From positions 28,379-92,378 of the forward strand of contig CAKPVW010000003.1 of assembly GCA_934196075.1 (NCBI GenBank): 64,000 nt of DNA. Direction: 5' to 3'. Position numbers and translations under genes: made by a program. Every line of letters begins with the position of its first letter. Position 1 is the stretch's first letter. Positions 26,471 through 35,585 of the stretch are shown piece after piece. The DNA comes from an uncultured Anaerovibrio sp. GTDB lineage: Bacteria; Bacillota; Negativicutes; Selenomonadales; Selenomonadaceae. The notes under the pieces are model-generated. The model ran no database searches, was not told where the DNA came from, and saw only the letters and a program-made list of their open reading frames with translations.

Positions 26471-27679
26471 GTGCAATACCCAAAGTTGCAAAATATATAT
26501 TACAAAGATGAAAAAATATATCTACAGGAATATGAGCAACGTTTTCAGGCATTATTTACTAAGCATTTTGATTTTGAGATAAAGCAGTTTAATCATAGAT
26601 ATGCTTACCCTGCTTTTTTATGCTATACAGAAGAATTAGTTGTTTTGTTGGAAAAAATATATGCAGAGAATCAGAAGCTATTGCTATTGCTTAATAAGAC
26701 TCCTGATGTTGTACTGAAGCAGTTCTGTCTGCTCTGTATTATTGATGAGGTGAAAGCCAGCAATGATATAGAAGGAAATCACAGTACAAGGCGCGAATTG
26801 CGTGAGGCTATGGAAAACATAAGCAATAAAAATCGTTTTGTAAGCACCATGAATAAGTATAAAATGCTGTTGTCTGAAAACGAGATAAATTTTGAAAATG
26901 CTAAAGCAGTAAGGGAATTTTATGATGAATTTGCTCATAAAGAGGTTATAGAAGATAATCCATCCAACGAACTAGATGGAGAAATTTTTCGGCGTAACCC
27001 CGTGGATATTGATTCAGGTACAGGCAAGACAATTCATAGAGGCATGTATCCAGAAGAAAATGTTATAGGCTATATGGAAACTGCTTTGAAAGTATTCAAT
27101 GCTCATGATATTCCTGTGCTGATAAAAAATGCAGTATTTCATTATATGTTTGCCTATATTCATCCGTTTTATGATGGCAATGGACGCACAGCTAGGTTTA
27201 TGGCTTCTTATGGAATGTCTAAAAATCTGCATTATACGGTATGTCTAAGACTATCAGCAGCTGTAAAGAAAAACACAAAGAAGTATTATAAGATGTTTGC
27301 TAATGCTGATGCAGAATTAAATCGAGGAGATTTAACTCCTTTTGTTATTGAATTTTTAGAATTTGTATATCAGGCGATTATAGATACGCAGAGATTGTTG
27401 GAACGCAAGCTAAAGCAATTTGTTGCCAATGTCAAAGTCTTGAAAGATATAACTGATGATGATATAACTTCCAAGATGTATGTGCTTTTATTTCAAGCCA
27501 GTATTTTATATGGTCAGGGCTTGACTGTTGCCCAGCTTGAAAAACAATTGGGCAAAAGCAGAAATACCATTATGGCTAGGTTTAGCAAAATTCCCAAGGA
27601 ACATATTATTGTAAATACTGTAAAAAAGACAAATTATTATAAGCTTAATTTGTTGCTTTTCCGGCAACAGAAAAACTAG
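26471..27679 (+). CDS. Fic-family AMP-transferase with C-terminal winged helix
   Basis: A 402-residue Fic protein. The catalytic motif HPFYDGNGRTAR at 231-242 is complete. An upstream inhibitory motif SxxxEG (SNDIEG, 97-102) makes it a class II, self-inhibited Fic with the helix in its own N-terminus. The last ~80 residues form a winged-helix-like domain (GLTVAQLEKQLGKSRNTIMARF), which could bind the palindromes upstream. Fic enzymes AMPylate proteins from ATP. GTG 26471 is the start; GGCGGTGAT upstream is a moderate ribosome site. The sequence is AT-rich relative to the core genes. Confidence 0.9.
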   Translation: MQYPKLQNIYYKDEKIYLQEYEQRFQALFTKHFDFEIKQFNHRYAYPAFLCYTEELVVLLEKIYAENQKLLLLLNKTPDVVLKQFCLLCIIDEVKASNDIEGNHSTRRELREAMENISNKNRFVSTMNKYKMLLSENEINFENAKAVREFYDEFAHKEVIEDNPSNELDGEIFRRNPVDIDSGTGKTIHRGMYPEENVIGYMETALKVFNAHDIPVLIKNAVFHYMFAYIHPFYDGNGRTARFMASYGMSKNLHYTVCLRLSAAVKKNTKKYYKMFANADAELNRGDLTPFVIEFLEFVYQAIIDTQRLLERKLKQFVANVKVLKDITDDDITSKMYVLLFQASILYGQGLTVAQLEKQLGKSRNTIMARFSKIPKEHIIVNTVKKTNYYKLNLLLFRQQKN

Positions 27680-27690
27680 GTTACTTAATA

Positions 27691-29139
27691 ATGGCGAGGA
27701 AATATACTATGCTGTATAGATTTAGAAATTGCAAAAGTTTATTAGAGCATAAGGAACTTCAAGAAGAATATTTTTGGTTTTCTAATGTAAGCGAATTAAA
27801 TGATCCAAGTGAAGGATTTATAAATTTTTATTGGCAGGGGGATTCTATTGCATGGTTGGGATTGTTTAAAAATTATGTGTGGCAATTATATGAGTATGTT
27901 ACAACTTCACCGCTATTTATAGATGATGTGGACAAATTGAATAAATTGTTTTTTGTCTATTCATGGCAATTTAATAATGAAGATTTGCCAATAAGGAGAA
28001 TTAGGGAAAATATAGAAAAAATAGTAACTGAAGATGCAAATATAAAAGATATATGTGATATTTTAGAAAAGAAAAATCAAATAGTCACGATATGTGGATT
28101 AACGAATATTTTTAAAATGTTAAATTATGAAGCACTGTGCATTATTAATAAAGTAATAGAAAAAGATGGTAGTTCCAAATATATTCCCTGGCTAAAGTGG
28201 TCATTAGAAAATATATTTTATACATATAAATATAAATCATTAGCCACTATATTATTGTCATGGCTGAATAATGGTCAAGAAAAATTAAAAAATATAATGC
28301 AGGATAAATTGGCTTATGATGAATTGTCGACATTTGGCTATAATGATTTTGAATTTTTAAATGAAAATGATGCAAAAGTGAAAAATTATTTTAAAACTAT
28401 CATAATAGCATTGAATTTTTCAGAGCTATATGTACCACAAATGATTAAATTTGCTTTTATGAATAGTTATACCTGTTCTTTTGCAAAATACGATGATTCA
28501 TCTGCTATGTGGGGAAATTATGCAGATAACCATGGCGGAATTGCTCTAATGTATGATTATGCAGGAGATATGCGTGAGATTGAATTAAATAAAATGCCAA
28601 ATGTTAAAGTTGAAAAATCAGAGAATGTGGGAGAAAAAAGGGAGCTTGTTTTTTCGCAGGTAGAATATTCAGATAATATTCCAAGGTTTAATTGGTTTGA
28701 GATATTGGGAAAGTTATGGGGTGATGAAAGAAAACACTGGCTTATAAATGGAGAAAAAGAAAGTGCTATTCTTAAGAAAATGTATAGCGATGAGAAAGAA
28801 TATCTAAATGTGTTGCTTGATATAGATAAGAAAAGGATGTTGCATAAGGCAAATTGTTGGAACTATGAACATGAGTATAGATGCTTTACACCAAATTGGA
28901 TTATAGAATTTTATGGAGAAAATGAAATTGGTCAAAAATACAAGTATGACTTTGCAGATCTTTATGGAATTATATTTGGTATTAGAACAAGTTATGAAGA
29001 TAAACTTGAGATAATTAATATAGTGCGAGAGAAGTGTAAAAAATATAATAGAAAAGATTTTTATTTTTACCAAGCGTATTTTGATTATGATAGTGGTAAA
29101 ATTAAGAAGCGTAGGTTAGATATTAAGCTATTGCAATGA
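27691..29139 (+). CDS. DUF2971 domain-containing protein
   Basis: A 482-residue protein, strongly AT-rich. Conserved DUF2971 blocks: LYRFRN and FWFSNVSELNDPSEG at the N-terminus, SFAKYDDSSAMWGNYADNHGG in the middle, and NYEHEYRCF near the end. The middle ~200 residues between the first and second block are a long insertion compared with short family members. Function unknown; the family is common in accessory and defence-type islands. It starts 11 bases after the fic stop, so the two are probably one transcript. The ribosome site is weak. Confidence 0.85.
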   Translation: MARKYTMLYRFRNCKSLLEHKELQEEYFWFSNVSELNDPSEGFINFYWQGDSIAWLGLFKNYVWQLYEYVTTSPLFIDDVDKLNKLFFVYSWQFNNEDLPIRRIRENIEKIVTEDANIKDICDILEKKNQIVTICGLTNIFKMLNYEALCIINKVIEKDGSSKYIPWLKWSLENIFYTYKYKSLATILLSWLNNGQEKLKNIMQDKLAYDELSTFGYNDFEFLNENDAKVKNYFKTIIIALNFSELYVPQMIKFAFMNSYTCSFAKYDDSSAMWGNYADNHGGIALMYDYAGDMREIELNKMPNVKVEKSENVGEKRELVFSQVEYSDNIPRFNWFEILGKLWGDERKHWLINGEKESAILKKMYSDEKEYLNVLLDIDKKRMLHKANCWNYEHEYRCFTPNWIIEFYGENEIGQKYKYDFADLYGIIFGIRTSYEDKLEIINIVREKCKKYNRKDFYFYQAYFDYDSGKIKKRRLDIKLLQ

Positions 29140-29189
29140 TGTATTAAATCAAGAATAAGCATTATATTGTGAAGAGGGATACAAAAATT

Positions 29190-29969
29190 ATGGATGATAG
29201 AAAAAAGAAGGATAAGAGAGTGGTGGAACTGCCAGAGGATATGGTAGCTGGGCGAAATGCTGTTATGGAAGCCTTGAAGGGCAGCCGCAGTGTGAACAAG
29301 TTGATGATTGCCAATGGCAGCACCGAGGGCTCCATTAAGGAAATTATTGCTGTAGCCAAAGAAAAGGGTGTCAATATACAGTATTGGGACCGCAGCAAGC
29401 TGGATAGTATTGCTAGAGGTATTCGCCATCAGGGGGTACTGGCTCAGGTAGCTCCAGTACAGTATGTAGAACTGGAGGATATTTTGCAGGTGGCCAAGGA
29501 TAGAAATGAACCTCCATTTATTGTCCTTTTAGATGAGCTGGAGGATCCCCACAATCTTGGCGCTATTCTGCGTACAGCAGATGCAGCTGGTGTGCATGGA
29601 GTGTTGATTCCCAAGCATAGAAGCTGTCCTCTTTCCGCTACGGTAGCCAAAACATCTGCCGGAGCTGTGGAGCATGTGCCAGTGGCCAGAGTGGGCAATT
29701 TGGTGCAGACCATCAAAAAGCTGAAGCAGGAAGGTCTGTGGGTAGCTGCTGCCGATATGGATGGCAAGGATTACTATGATACCGATTTGACTGGCCCACT
29801 GCTTTTGATTATTGGCAGTGAGGGACAGGGTGTAGGCCGTCTGGTAAAGGAGCAGTGTGATTTTGTTGTCCGTATTCCTATGGTGGGCAAAATCAATTCC
29901 TTGAATGCCTCTGTGGCAGGTTCCATTTTGATGTATGAGGCCATGAAGCAGCGGTGTAAGTCTAACTAA
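29190..29969 (+). CDS. rlmB: 23S rRNA (guanosine2251-2'-O)-methyltransferase
   Basis: A 259-residue SPOUT (TrmH/SpoU) methyltransferase. It has the N-terminal SpoU substrate-binding domain (VAGRNAVMEALKG) and the knotted SAM domain with motif 1 DPHNLGAILRTADAAG, motif 2 IGSEGQG and motif 3 SLNASVAGSI. ATG 29190 has AGAGGG about 14 bases upstream; TTG/GTG 29169 gives seven extra residues. Marks the return to the conserved rlmB-yacP-sigH order. Confidence 0.95.
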   Translation: MDDRKKKDKRVVELPEDMVAGRNAVMEALKGSRSVNKLMIANGSTEGSIKEIIAVAKEKGVNIQYWDRSKLDSIARGIRHQGVLAQVAPVQYVELEDILQVAKDRNEPPFIVLLDELEDPHNLGAILRTADAAGVHGVLIPKHRSCPLSATVAKTSAGAVEHVPVARVGNLVQTIKKLKQEGLWVAAADMDGKDYYDTDLTGPLLLIIGSEGQGVGRLVKEQCDFVVRIPMVGKINSLNASVAGSILMYEAMKQRCKSN

Positions 29970-30007
29970 GGCCGTTGCTTCAGCTAATTAGGGAAAAGGG
30001 GATTGCT

Positions 30008-30538
30008 ATGAGAAAAAAGCCAAGGGAGCATTATATAGTAGATGGGTACAATGTTATCAATCTCTGGCCGGAGCTTGTAGCTCTGCGCAATGATTTGTCA
30101 GAGGCTAGAGACAAGCTGGTGCACATGTTGGCAGAATACGGGGCCTATGAGAAATATGATATGACTGTGGTTTTCGATGCTTTATTTACAGCTGATGATG
30201 AACGTGTGGAGCAGGTAAACAAGCATTTAGAGGTAGTTTATACTGGCAAGGGAGAGACTGCGGATAGCTATATTGAGCGGCTGGCCTATGATTCTGTGCG
30301 TATGGGACGAGAGGTTCATGTAGTTACCTCAGATGGAGCAGAGCAAACTGTTATTTTGGGGGCAGGAGCTTATCGCCACCCATCAGGAGAATTTCATCGC
30401 ATGGTGAAAAGGGCCAAAAAAGAAATCAAAGACAAGTATTTGGGGAAGGTGGTTTTGCCTGTCTCTAGAAATGAAATTGGTTCCCGCATCGATGCCGAAA
30501 CCTTGGCCAAGCTGGATGCACTGCGAAAATCAAAGTAA
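30008..30538 (+). CDS. yacP: NYN-domain ribonuclease (YacP/Rae1-like)
   Basis: A 176-residue NYN (PIN-like) nuclease. Conserved acidic residues are in YIVDGYNVINLWPEL, VVFDALF, ADSYIERLAYD and VTSDGAEQ. The Bacillus homologue Rae1 is a ribosome-associated mRNA endonuclease. AAAGGGG eight bases before ATG 30008. Located between rlmB and sigH as in most Firmicutes. Confidence 0.92.
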   Translation: MRKKPREHYIVDGYNVINLWPELVALRNDLSEARDKLVHMLAEYGAYEKYDMTVVFDALFTADDERVEQVNKHLEVVYTGKGETADSYIERLAYDSVRMGREVHVVTSDGAEQTVILGAGAYRHPSGEFHRMVKRAKKEIKDKYLGKVVLPVSRNEIGSRIDAETLAKLDALRKSK

Positions 30539-30544
30539 ATCAAA

Positions 30545-30564
30545 ACCATGCCTAGAGGCATGGT
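30545..30564 (+). other. perfect stem-loop between yacP and sigH
   Basis: ACCATGCC at 30545-30552 and GGCATGGT at 30557-30564 enclose the loop TAGA. No T run follows, so a classical terminator is unlikely. It ends four bases before the -35 of the sigH promoter. Confidence 0.5.
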
Positions 30565-30567
30565 GAC

Positions 30568-30597
30568 TTGACTCACACCACCTAAGGGCGGTATAAT
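30568..30597 (+). promoter_or_regulatory. promoter of sigH
   Basis: TTGACT at 30568-30573, 18 bases, then TATAAT at 30592-30597, 65 bases before the sigH start codon. Confidence 0.6.
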
Positions 30598-30661
30598 CAA
30601 ATTTGAATCAATCGTCAGGGCATGGTCCCGGCAAACTCATGATATATGGAGGAAATGGCGG

Positions 30662-31405
30662 ATGGATAATGGCCTGATCAGTGAGGAAGCGTTAGAACGG
30701 CTTTTTGGTAAGTTCACTGACGAAGAAATCATCACTCAAATCAAAGATAATGAAGACGATAGTGCCATGTATTATCTGATAAGTAAATATAGAAATTTTG
30801 TTAGAGCAAAGGCTAGGTCGTATTTTTTGATAGGGGCTGATAGGGAGGATATTATTCAGGAAGGTATGATTGGTCTGTACAAGGCGATTCGTGATTTCCG
30901 AGTGGATAAACAGGCTTCTTTTCATGCCTTTGCCGAGCTGTGTGTTACTAGACAGATTATCACAGCTATCAAGACTGCTACCCGGCAGAAGCATATACCG
31001 TTGAATTCCTATGTGTCTCTGAACAAACCCATATATGATGAGGATTCAGATCGGACTCTGCTGGATATATTGTCTGGTATCAAGGTAACTGATCCAGAGG
31101 AGCTGGTTATTAGCCGTGAGGAGTTTATTGATATCGAAGCCAAAATGCTGGAAATCCTCAGCGATTTGGAATGGAAAGTATTGATGTATTATCTGGATGG
31201 CAAATCCTATCAGGAAATAGCCAAGGATTTACATCGGCATATTAAATCTATAGACAATGCCTTGCAAAGGGTAAAGAGAAAGCTGGAAAAATATATGGAA
31301 TCTACAGATAATGAGGTGGATATTACAACCATATATAAAGGGCTAACCAGTATGAAACGAAAAGAAAGCGGCATGTTTGGTTTGCATAATCAGGAAAGCA
31401 CATAG
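30662..31405 (+). CDS. sigH: RNA polymerase sigma-H factor
   Basis: A 247-residue sigma-70 family factor of the SigH group. Region 2 is intact (AMYYLISKYRNFVRAKARSYFLIGADREDIIQEG type pattern: EDIIQEGMIGLYKAIRDF), followed by region 4 (EWKVLMYYLDGKSYQEIAKDL). The C-terminus extends ~35 residues past region 4. In spore formers SigH controls early stationary-phase and sporulation genes; presence here does not prove sporulation. GGAGGA at 30648-30653 selects ATG 30662. Confidence 0.93.
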   Translation: MDNGLISEEALERLFGKFTDEEIITQIKDNEDDSAMYYLISKYRNFVRAKARSYFLIGADREDIIQEGMIGLYKAIRDFRVDKQASFHAFAELCVTRQIITAIKTATRQKHIPLNSYVSLNKPIYDEDSDRTLLDILSGIKVTDPEELVISREEFIDIEAKMLEILSDLEWKVLMYYLDGKSYQEIAKDLHRHIKSIDNALQRVKRKLEKYMESTDNEVDITTIYKGLTSMKRKESGMFGLHNQEST

Positions 31406-31415
31406 AGTATTTTTG

Positions 31416-31450
31416 ACAGGAGCGGTAATTTTGTTACTTCTCCTGTTTTA
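31416..31450 (+). terminator. terminator after sigH
   Basis: ACAGGAG at 31416-31422 pairs with CTCCTGT at 31440-31446, followed by TTTTAT. Confidence 0.7.
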
Positions 31451-31521
31451 TATTTGCTCTTTTTCAAAAGTATTATAAATATTCATGTGATTTAATACAT
31501 CTTACCATAAATTAAAAGTAT

Positions 31522-31550
31522 TTTAAAATAATGTCAGTAAATAGTATAAT
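31522..31550 (+). promoter_or_regulatory. promoter of the nuo operon
   Basis: TATAAT at 31545-31550 with TTTAAA at 31522-31527, 17 bases apart, in an AT-rich region 68 bases before nuoA. The -35 match is only moderate. Confidence 0.45.
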
Positions 31551-31617
31551 ACATAAGTGCATGTGTCCATATTAGAGGTATTTTATTTTTTATGATATAT
31601 TTTTAGGGGGGATTATC

Positions 31618-31971
31618 ATGGATGAGTATGTAGCATTGGGTATTATGTTTGTTTTAGCCTTTGCTTTTCCAGTGTTTCCACTGATTGTAGCACCTATTTT
31701 GCAGCCAAGACAGCCTACTGCGGAAAAGCAGATACCCTATGAATGTGGTGTGGACACCATTGGCAAAACTAAGGTTAGATTTCACGTAGGATATTTTATG
31801 TATGCCTTGGTGTTTTTGCTTTTCGATGTGGAAACGGTATTTTTATATCCTTGGGCAGTAAAATATGGTCAATTAGGTTTATTTGCCCTGTGTGAAATGC
31901 TGGTATTTGTAGGCATTCTGACTGTTGGTTTATGGTATGCCTGGAAGAAGGGAGCTCTGTCATGGAAATAG
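31618..31971 (+). CDS. nuoA: complex I subunit A
   Basis: A 117-residue membrane subunit with three transmembrane helices and the conserved loop [13 protein letters not shown] between helices 1 and 2, which lies near the quinone cavity in complex I structures. TAGGGGGG precedes ATG 31618. First gene of the nuoABCDHIJKLMN operon; it overlaps nuoB by 10 bases. Confidence 0.95.
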   Translation: MDEYVALGIMFVLAFAFPVFPLIVAPILQPRQPTAEKQIPYECGVDTIGKTKVRFHVGYFMYALVFLLFDVETVFLYPWAVKYGQLGLFALCEMLVFVGILTVGLWYAWKKGALSWK

Positions 31972-32528
31972 TAGATCTTGTACCTCCTGAGCTGAAAAAC
32001 AATGTAATTGTGACCAGTGTGGATGCTTTATTTAAGTGGGGGCGAGCCAATTCTATCTGGCCTTTATCTTCAGGTTTGGCCTGCTGCTCCATTGAGATGA
32101 TGTGTGCAGCAGCTTCTCGTTTTGATTTGGCACGATTTGGCTATGAGGTTTTCCGCTCCTGTCCTAGACAGTCCGATTTGCTCATTGTAGCAGGTACCTT
32201 GACCTGGAAAATGACGCCGCCTTTGATTCGTCTTTATGAGGAAATGCCAAATCCCAAATATGTTATTGCCATGGGAAATTGTAATATTGGCGGCGGCCCT
32301 TTTGCTGATTCCTATTCTGTAGTAACAGGCTTGGATCAGATTATGCCTGTGGATGTATATCTGCCAGGCTGTCCTCCTAGACCAGAGGCTTTGATAGATG
32401 CCATGCTGAAGCTGAAAAAGCGCATCCAGCATCCTGAGACAGCAGCAGGCTCTGAGGAAAGAATGAATATGAGCAGGGAAAATCTGGAGAATATGCTCCG
32501 CCCTGTGTCCTCTGGGAAGGTGGAGTAA
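31962..32528 (+). CDS. nuoB: complex I subunit B (cluster N2)
   Basis: A 188-residue peripheral-arm subunit that carries the terminal 4Fe-4S cluster N2. All four ligands are visible: the tandem C41-C42 (GLACCSIEM), C107 (MGNC) and C137 (LPGCPPRPE). Together with NuoD it forms the quinone-reducing site. ATG 31962 lies inside nuoA; the C-terminal ~30 residues are a non-conserved tail. Confidence 0.96.
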   Translation: MEIVDLVPPELKNNVIVTSVDALFKWGRANSIWPLSSGLACCSIEMMCAAASRFDLARFGYEVFRSCPRQSDLLIVAGTLTWKMTPPLIRLYEEMPNPKYVIAMGNCNIGGGPFADSYSVVTGLDQIMPVDVYLPGCPPRPEALIDAMLKLKKRIQHPETAAGSEERMNMSRENLENMLRPVSSGKVE

Positions 32529-32529
32529 C

Positions 32530-33030
32530 ATGGGAAGCTATTTGGAAGTAAAATATCTGGAGGAACTGCAAAAGCAATATGCCAGTGTAGAATTTGATAG
32601 AGAGCAGCCTGAGCCACATATTTACATTGGAGCTGAGGATTTACTGCCTCTGATGAGGGATTTGCAGGAAAATCCTATTTGGGCCTTTGACCGTATGGCC
32701 AATATCACCTCTGTTGATTATAAAGACTATATTGAGATGGTATATATGCTGTACTCCAGACGATTTGATAAATGGGTTACAGTAAAGTGTAAATTGGATA
32801 GGGAAAAGCCAGTAGTAGAGTCCATGACTCAAATATGGCCTGGTACAGAGTTTGAGGAGCGGGAAATTTTTGATTTAATGGGAGTGGAATTCTTGCATCA
32901 TCCTGATTTGCGCCGGATTCTCATGCCAGAGGATTATACCGCTTATCCATTGAGAAAGGATTTTGTGCCTTTGCAGCCAAAGATTGAAGGGGGAGTGCTG
33001 AAATGGCTACAACCGAAAAATTCGTTCTGA
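32530..33030 (+). CDS. nuoC: complex I subunit C
   Basis: A 166-residue 30-kDa-type subunit with the family signature ERE-I-FDLMGVEFLHHPDLRRILMPEDY near the C-terminus. It is separate from NuoD, not fused as in E. coli. It begins one base after the nuoB stop and its end overlaps nuoD by 28 bases. Confidence 0.95.
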   Translation: MGSYLEVKYLEELQKQYASVEFDREQPEPHIYIGAEDLLPLMRDLQENPIWAFDRMANITSVDYKDYIEMVYMLYSRRFDKWVTVKCKLDREKPVVESMTQIWPGTEFEEREIFDLMGVEFLHHPDLRRILMPEDYTAYPLRKDFVPLQPKIEGGVLKWLQPKNSF

Positions 33031-34100
33031 ATATGGGCCCTCAGCATCCTAGTACCCACGGTGTACTCCAGGTACAGGTGGAGCTGGATGGTGAGAATAT
33101 TGTAGGAGCCAAGCCTGTTATGGGCTATCTTCATAGAGGAATTGAAAAGCTGATGGAGTCTCGTACCTATCAGCAGTGTGTGCCTTTTACTGATAGACTG
33201 GACTATGTATCTTCCATGAATAACAATCTGGGCTTTTGTATGGCTGTGGAAAAGCTGGCTGGTATCGAGGTGCCAGAAAGGGCTCAGTATATTCGCACAA
33301 TCTGCTGTGAGCTGAATCGTATTGCCAGCCATCATGTATTTATTGGTTCCTTGACCAATGATTTGGGCTCTGCTACCGGTATGATTTATGCTTTTCGTGA
33401 CAGAGAAAAAATTCTGGATTTGTTTAATATTATTTGCGGTGCCCGTATGACCTGTCATTATATCCGTATAGGTGGCGTAATTGCAGATGCTCAGGACGAA
33501 TTTTTGCAGAAAACTGAGGATTTTATCAATTATGTACCAGAGATGTTGGATGAGTATGATAAATTGTTTACTGGCAACGAGATTTTTCAGAAGCGTATGC
33601 AGGGTACATCTATTATCACCAAGGAGGATGCGCTGCGCTTTGGTATGTCTGGTCCAAATATTAGAGCTAGTGGTTGGGACTATGATATTCGCAAGATTGA
33701 TAAATACGGCATATATGGCAAGCTGGATTTTGAGGTTCCCGTGGGTCAAACCGGAGATAATTGGGATAGGTATGTAGTGCGTCTGCAGGAGATTGTGGAA
33801 AGTGCTAAAATTATCCGTCAGTGTCTGGATAATATGCCAGAGGGACCATTTATGGCCAAGGTGCCCAAGATGCTGAAGCCACCCAAGGGAGATGCTTATC
33901 ACCGGGTGGAAAATACCCGTGGTGAACTTGGCTTCTATATTGTCAGTGATGGCACAAATAAGCCATATAGAGTACATATTCGTCGACCATCCTTTATTAA
34001 TTTGCAGGCATTGGATCATATGTGCAAGGGCATGGTGCTGGCTGATGCAGTTACGGCCTTTGCTACGATTGACCCGCTAATGGGTGAGGTTGACTGTTGA
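33003..34100 (+). CDS. nuoD: complex I subunit D (49-kDa)
   Basis: A 365-residue subunit forming the quinone pocket with NuoB. The histidine region GPQHPSTHG and the conserved tyrosine of TDRLDYVSS, both linked to quinone binding and reduction in known structures, are kept, which supports true quinone reduction rather than a hydrogenase role. The [NiFe]-hydrogenase CxxC pairs are absent. AAGGGGGAG precedes ATG 33003. Confidence 0.96.
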   Translation: MATTEKFVLNMGPQHPSTHGVLQVQVELDGENIVGAKPVMGYLHRGIEKLMESRTYQQCVPFTDRLDYVSSMNNNLGFCMAVEKLAGIEVPERAQYIRTICCELNRIASHHVFIGSLTNDLGSATGMIYAFRDREKILDLFNIICGARMTCHYIRIGGVIADAQDEFLQKTEDFINYVPEMLDEYDKLFTGNEIFQKRMQGTSIITKEDALRFGMSGPNIRASGWDYDIRKIDKYGIYGKLDFEVPVGQTGDNWDRYVVRLQEIVESAKIIRQCLDNMPEGPFMAKVPKMLKPPKGDAYHRVENTRGELGFYIVSDGTNKPYRVHIRRPSFINLQALDHMCKGMVLADAVTAFATIDPLMGEVDC

Positions 34101-34121
34101 TTTTGATAGGCAGGTGGAAAA

Positions 34122-35162
34122 ATGCATAACGGAATATTATACCTTGCAGGTGAAAGCCTCAAGGAGCTAATGCTGCCTATTATTGGCAGCGAGCTAATAG
34201 TAAATCTGATTATGACACTGATTTGTATCGGCATCCTGTTTATGCTAGTGGCAGTTTCTGCTCTGGTATTTACTTTGGGTGAGCGAAAGGTTTGTGCCTG
34301 GATTCAGGTGCGTATCGGGCCTAATCGGGTTGGTCCTTGGGGATTGCTGCAGTCCACAGCAGATATGCTGAAGCTGTTGACCAAGGAGGATATTATTCCT
34401 CATGGGGTAGATAAATGGATGTGGGCTTTGTCGCCAATTTTGATTTTTATCCCGGCAGCCATGGTTTATGCCCTATATCCCTTTGATGATGGAGTTATTT
34501 TTGCAGATGTAAATATAGGATTATTTTTGCTGATAGCTATTTCGGCTCAATCTGTACTGCCTTTCTTAATGGGCGGTTATGCCTCTAACAGCAAATATGC
34601 TATGCTGGGCGGTATGCGTACTGTAGCGCAGATGCTCTCCTATGAAGTACCTATGGTTATTGCTTTGATGGGAATTGTGATGATTACTGGTTCCTTGAAG
34701 ATGAGTGCTATTGTAGAGGCGCAGAGCAATATCTGGTTTGTTTTTTTACAGCCTATAGCATTTCTGATTTTTATGGTTACTTCCTTGGTGGAGAGCAATC
34801 GTCCTCCTTTTAATATGGTAGAGGGCGAGTCAGAGATTATTGCCGGACCTTTTACGGAGTATACTGGCATGCGCTGGGCTCTGTTCTTCTTGGCAGAATT
34901 TGCCAATCTTTTGTCCATTGGTATTTTGACTACTACCCTGTTTCTGGGGGGCTGGCAGGGACCTGATTTCCTGCCAGGTCAGCTGTGGTTCTGGATTAAG
35001 GCCTTTTTGATGGTATTAGTTTATCAGTGGATTGGCTGGACCTTTCCGAGAACCAGAATGGATACCATTTTGAGCTTTGGTTGGAAGGTGCTGCTGCCAT
35101 TGGCTTTGGTAAATCTTTTGCTGACAGGTTTTGGCATTTATATTTTTAAATGGTTGTTGTGA
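34122..35162 (+). CDS. nuoH: complex I subunit H
   Basis: A 346-residue membrane subunit with about eight transmembrane helices, linking the quinone site to the antiporter-like subunits. Conserved landmarks are QVRIGPNRVGPWGLLQ, EVPM and the ESNRPPFNMVEGESE loop rich in acidic residues. It follows nuoD directly; nuoE, nuoF and nuoG, which usually stand here, are missing. Confidence 0.96.
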   Translation: MHNGILYLAGESLKELMLPIIGSELIVNLIMTLICIGILFMLVAVSALVFTLGERKVCAWIQVRIGPNRVGPWGLLQSTADMLKLLTKEDIIPHGVDKWMWALSPILIFIPAAMVYALYPFDDGVIFADVNIGLFLLIAISAQSVLPFLMGGYASNSKYAMLGGMRTVAQMLSYEVPMVIALMGIVMITGSLKMSAIVEAQSNIWFVFLQPIAFLIFMVTSLVESNRPPFNMVEGESEIIAGPFTEYTGMRWALFFLAEFANLLSIGILTTTLFLGGWQGPDFLPGQLWFWIKAFLMVLVYQWIGWTFPRTRMDTILSFGWKVLLPLALVNLLLTGFGIYIFKWLL

Positions 35163-35177
35163 TAGGAGGCTTCAAAT

Positions 35178-35585
35178 ATGTGGGGCAAGGGACTTGTAAC
35201 AGGATTGAAGGTTACCTGGGGCCATTTCTTTGGCAAAAAGGAAACTGTTTATTATCCTGAGGAAAAGCTGCCAATGACTGAACGCTTCCGGGGCGGTCAT
35301 CTGATGCTGGATGTAGAAAAATGCATAGGCTGCAAGGTCTGTGCTATGAATTGTCCAAATGCTGCCTTGAAGCTGACAGTGGAAATGGATGAGAATAAAA
35401 AGCGTCATATGACCTCCTATGTTCACGATATTGGTCGTTGTATGTATTGTGATTTATGTATTGAGGCTTGCAATTTTAAGGCATTGAAATGGGATCAAAA
35501 CTATGAATCTGCCACTTATTTCAAGGAAGATTTGACCTATGATGCAGTGGAGGAAGCAAAGAACAGGAGGGATGGCAATGAGTGA
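35178..35585 (+). CDS. nuoI: complex I subunit I (two 4Fe-4S ferredoxin-like)
   Basis: A 135-residue subunit with two 4Fe-4S motifs: C49, C52, C55, C59 and C88, C91, C94, C98 (CIGCKVCAMNCP and CMYCDLCIEAC). It passes electrons to N2 in NuoB and, with NuoEFG absent, could be the docking point for an external donor. AGGAGG precedes ATG 35178. It overlaps nuoJ by 8 bases. Confidence 0.95.
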   Translation: MWGKGLVTGLKVTWGHFFGKKETVYYPEEKLPMTERFRGGHLMLDVEKCIGCKVCAMNCPNAALKLTVEMDENKKRHMTSYVHDIGRCMYCDLCIEACNFKALKWDQNYESATYFKEDLTYDAVEEAKNRRDGNE

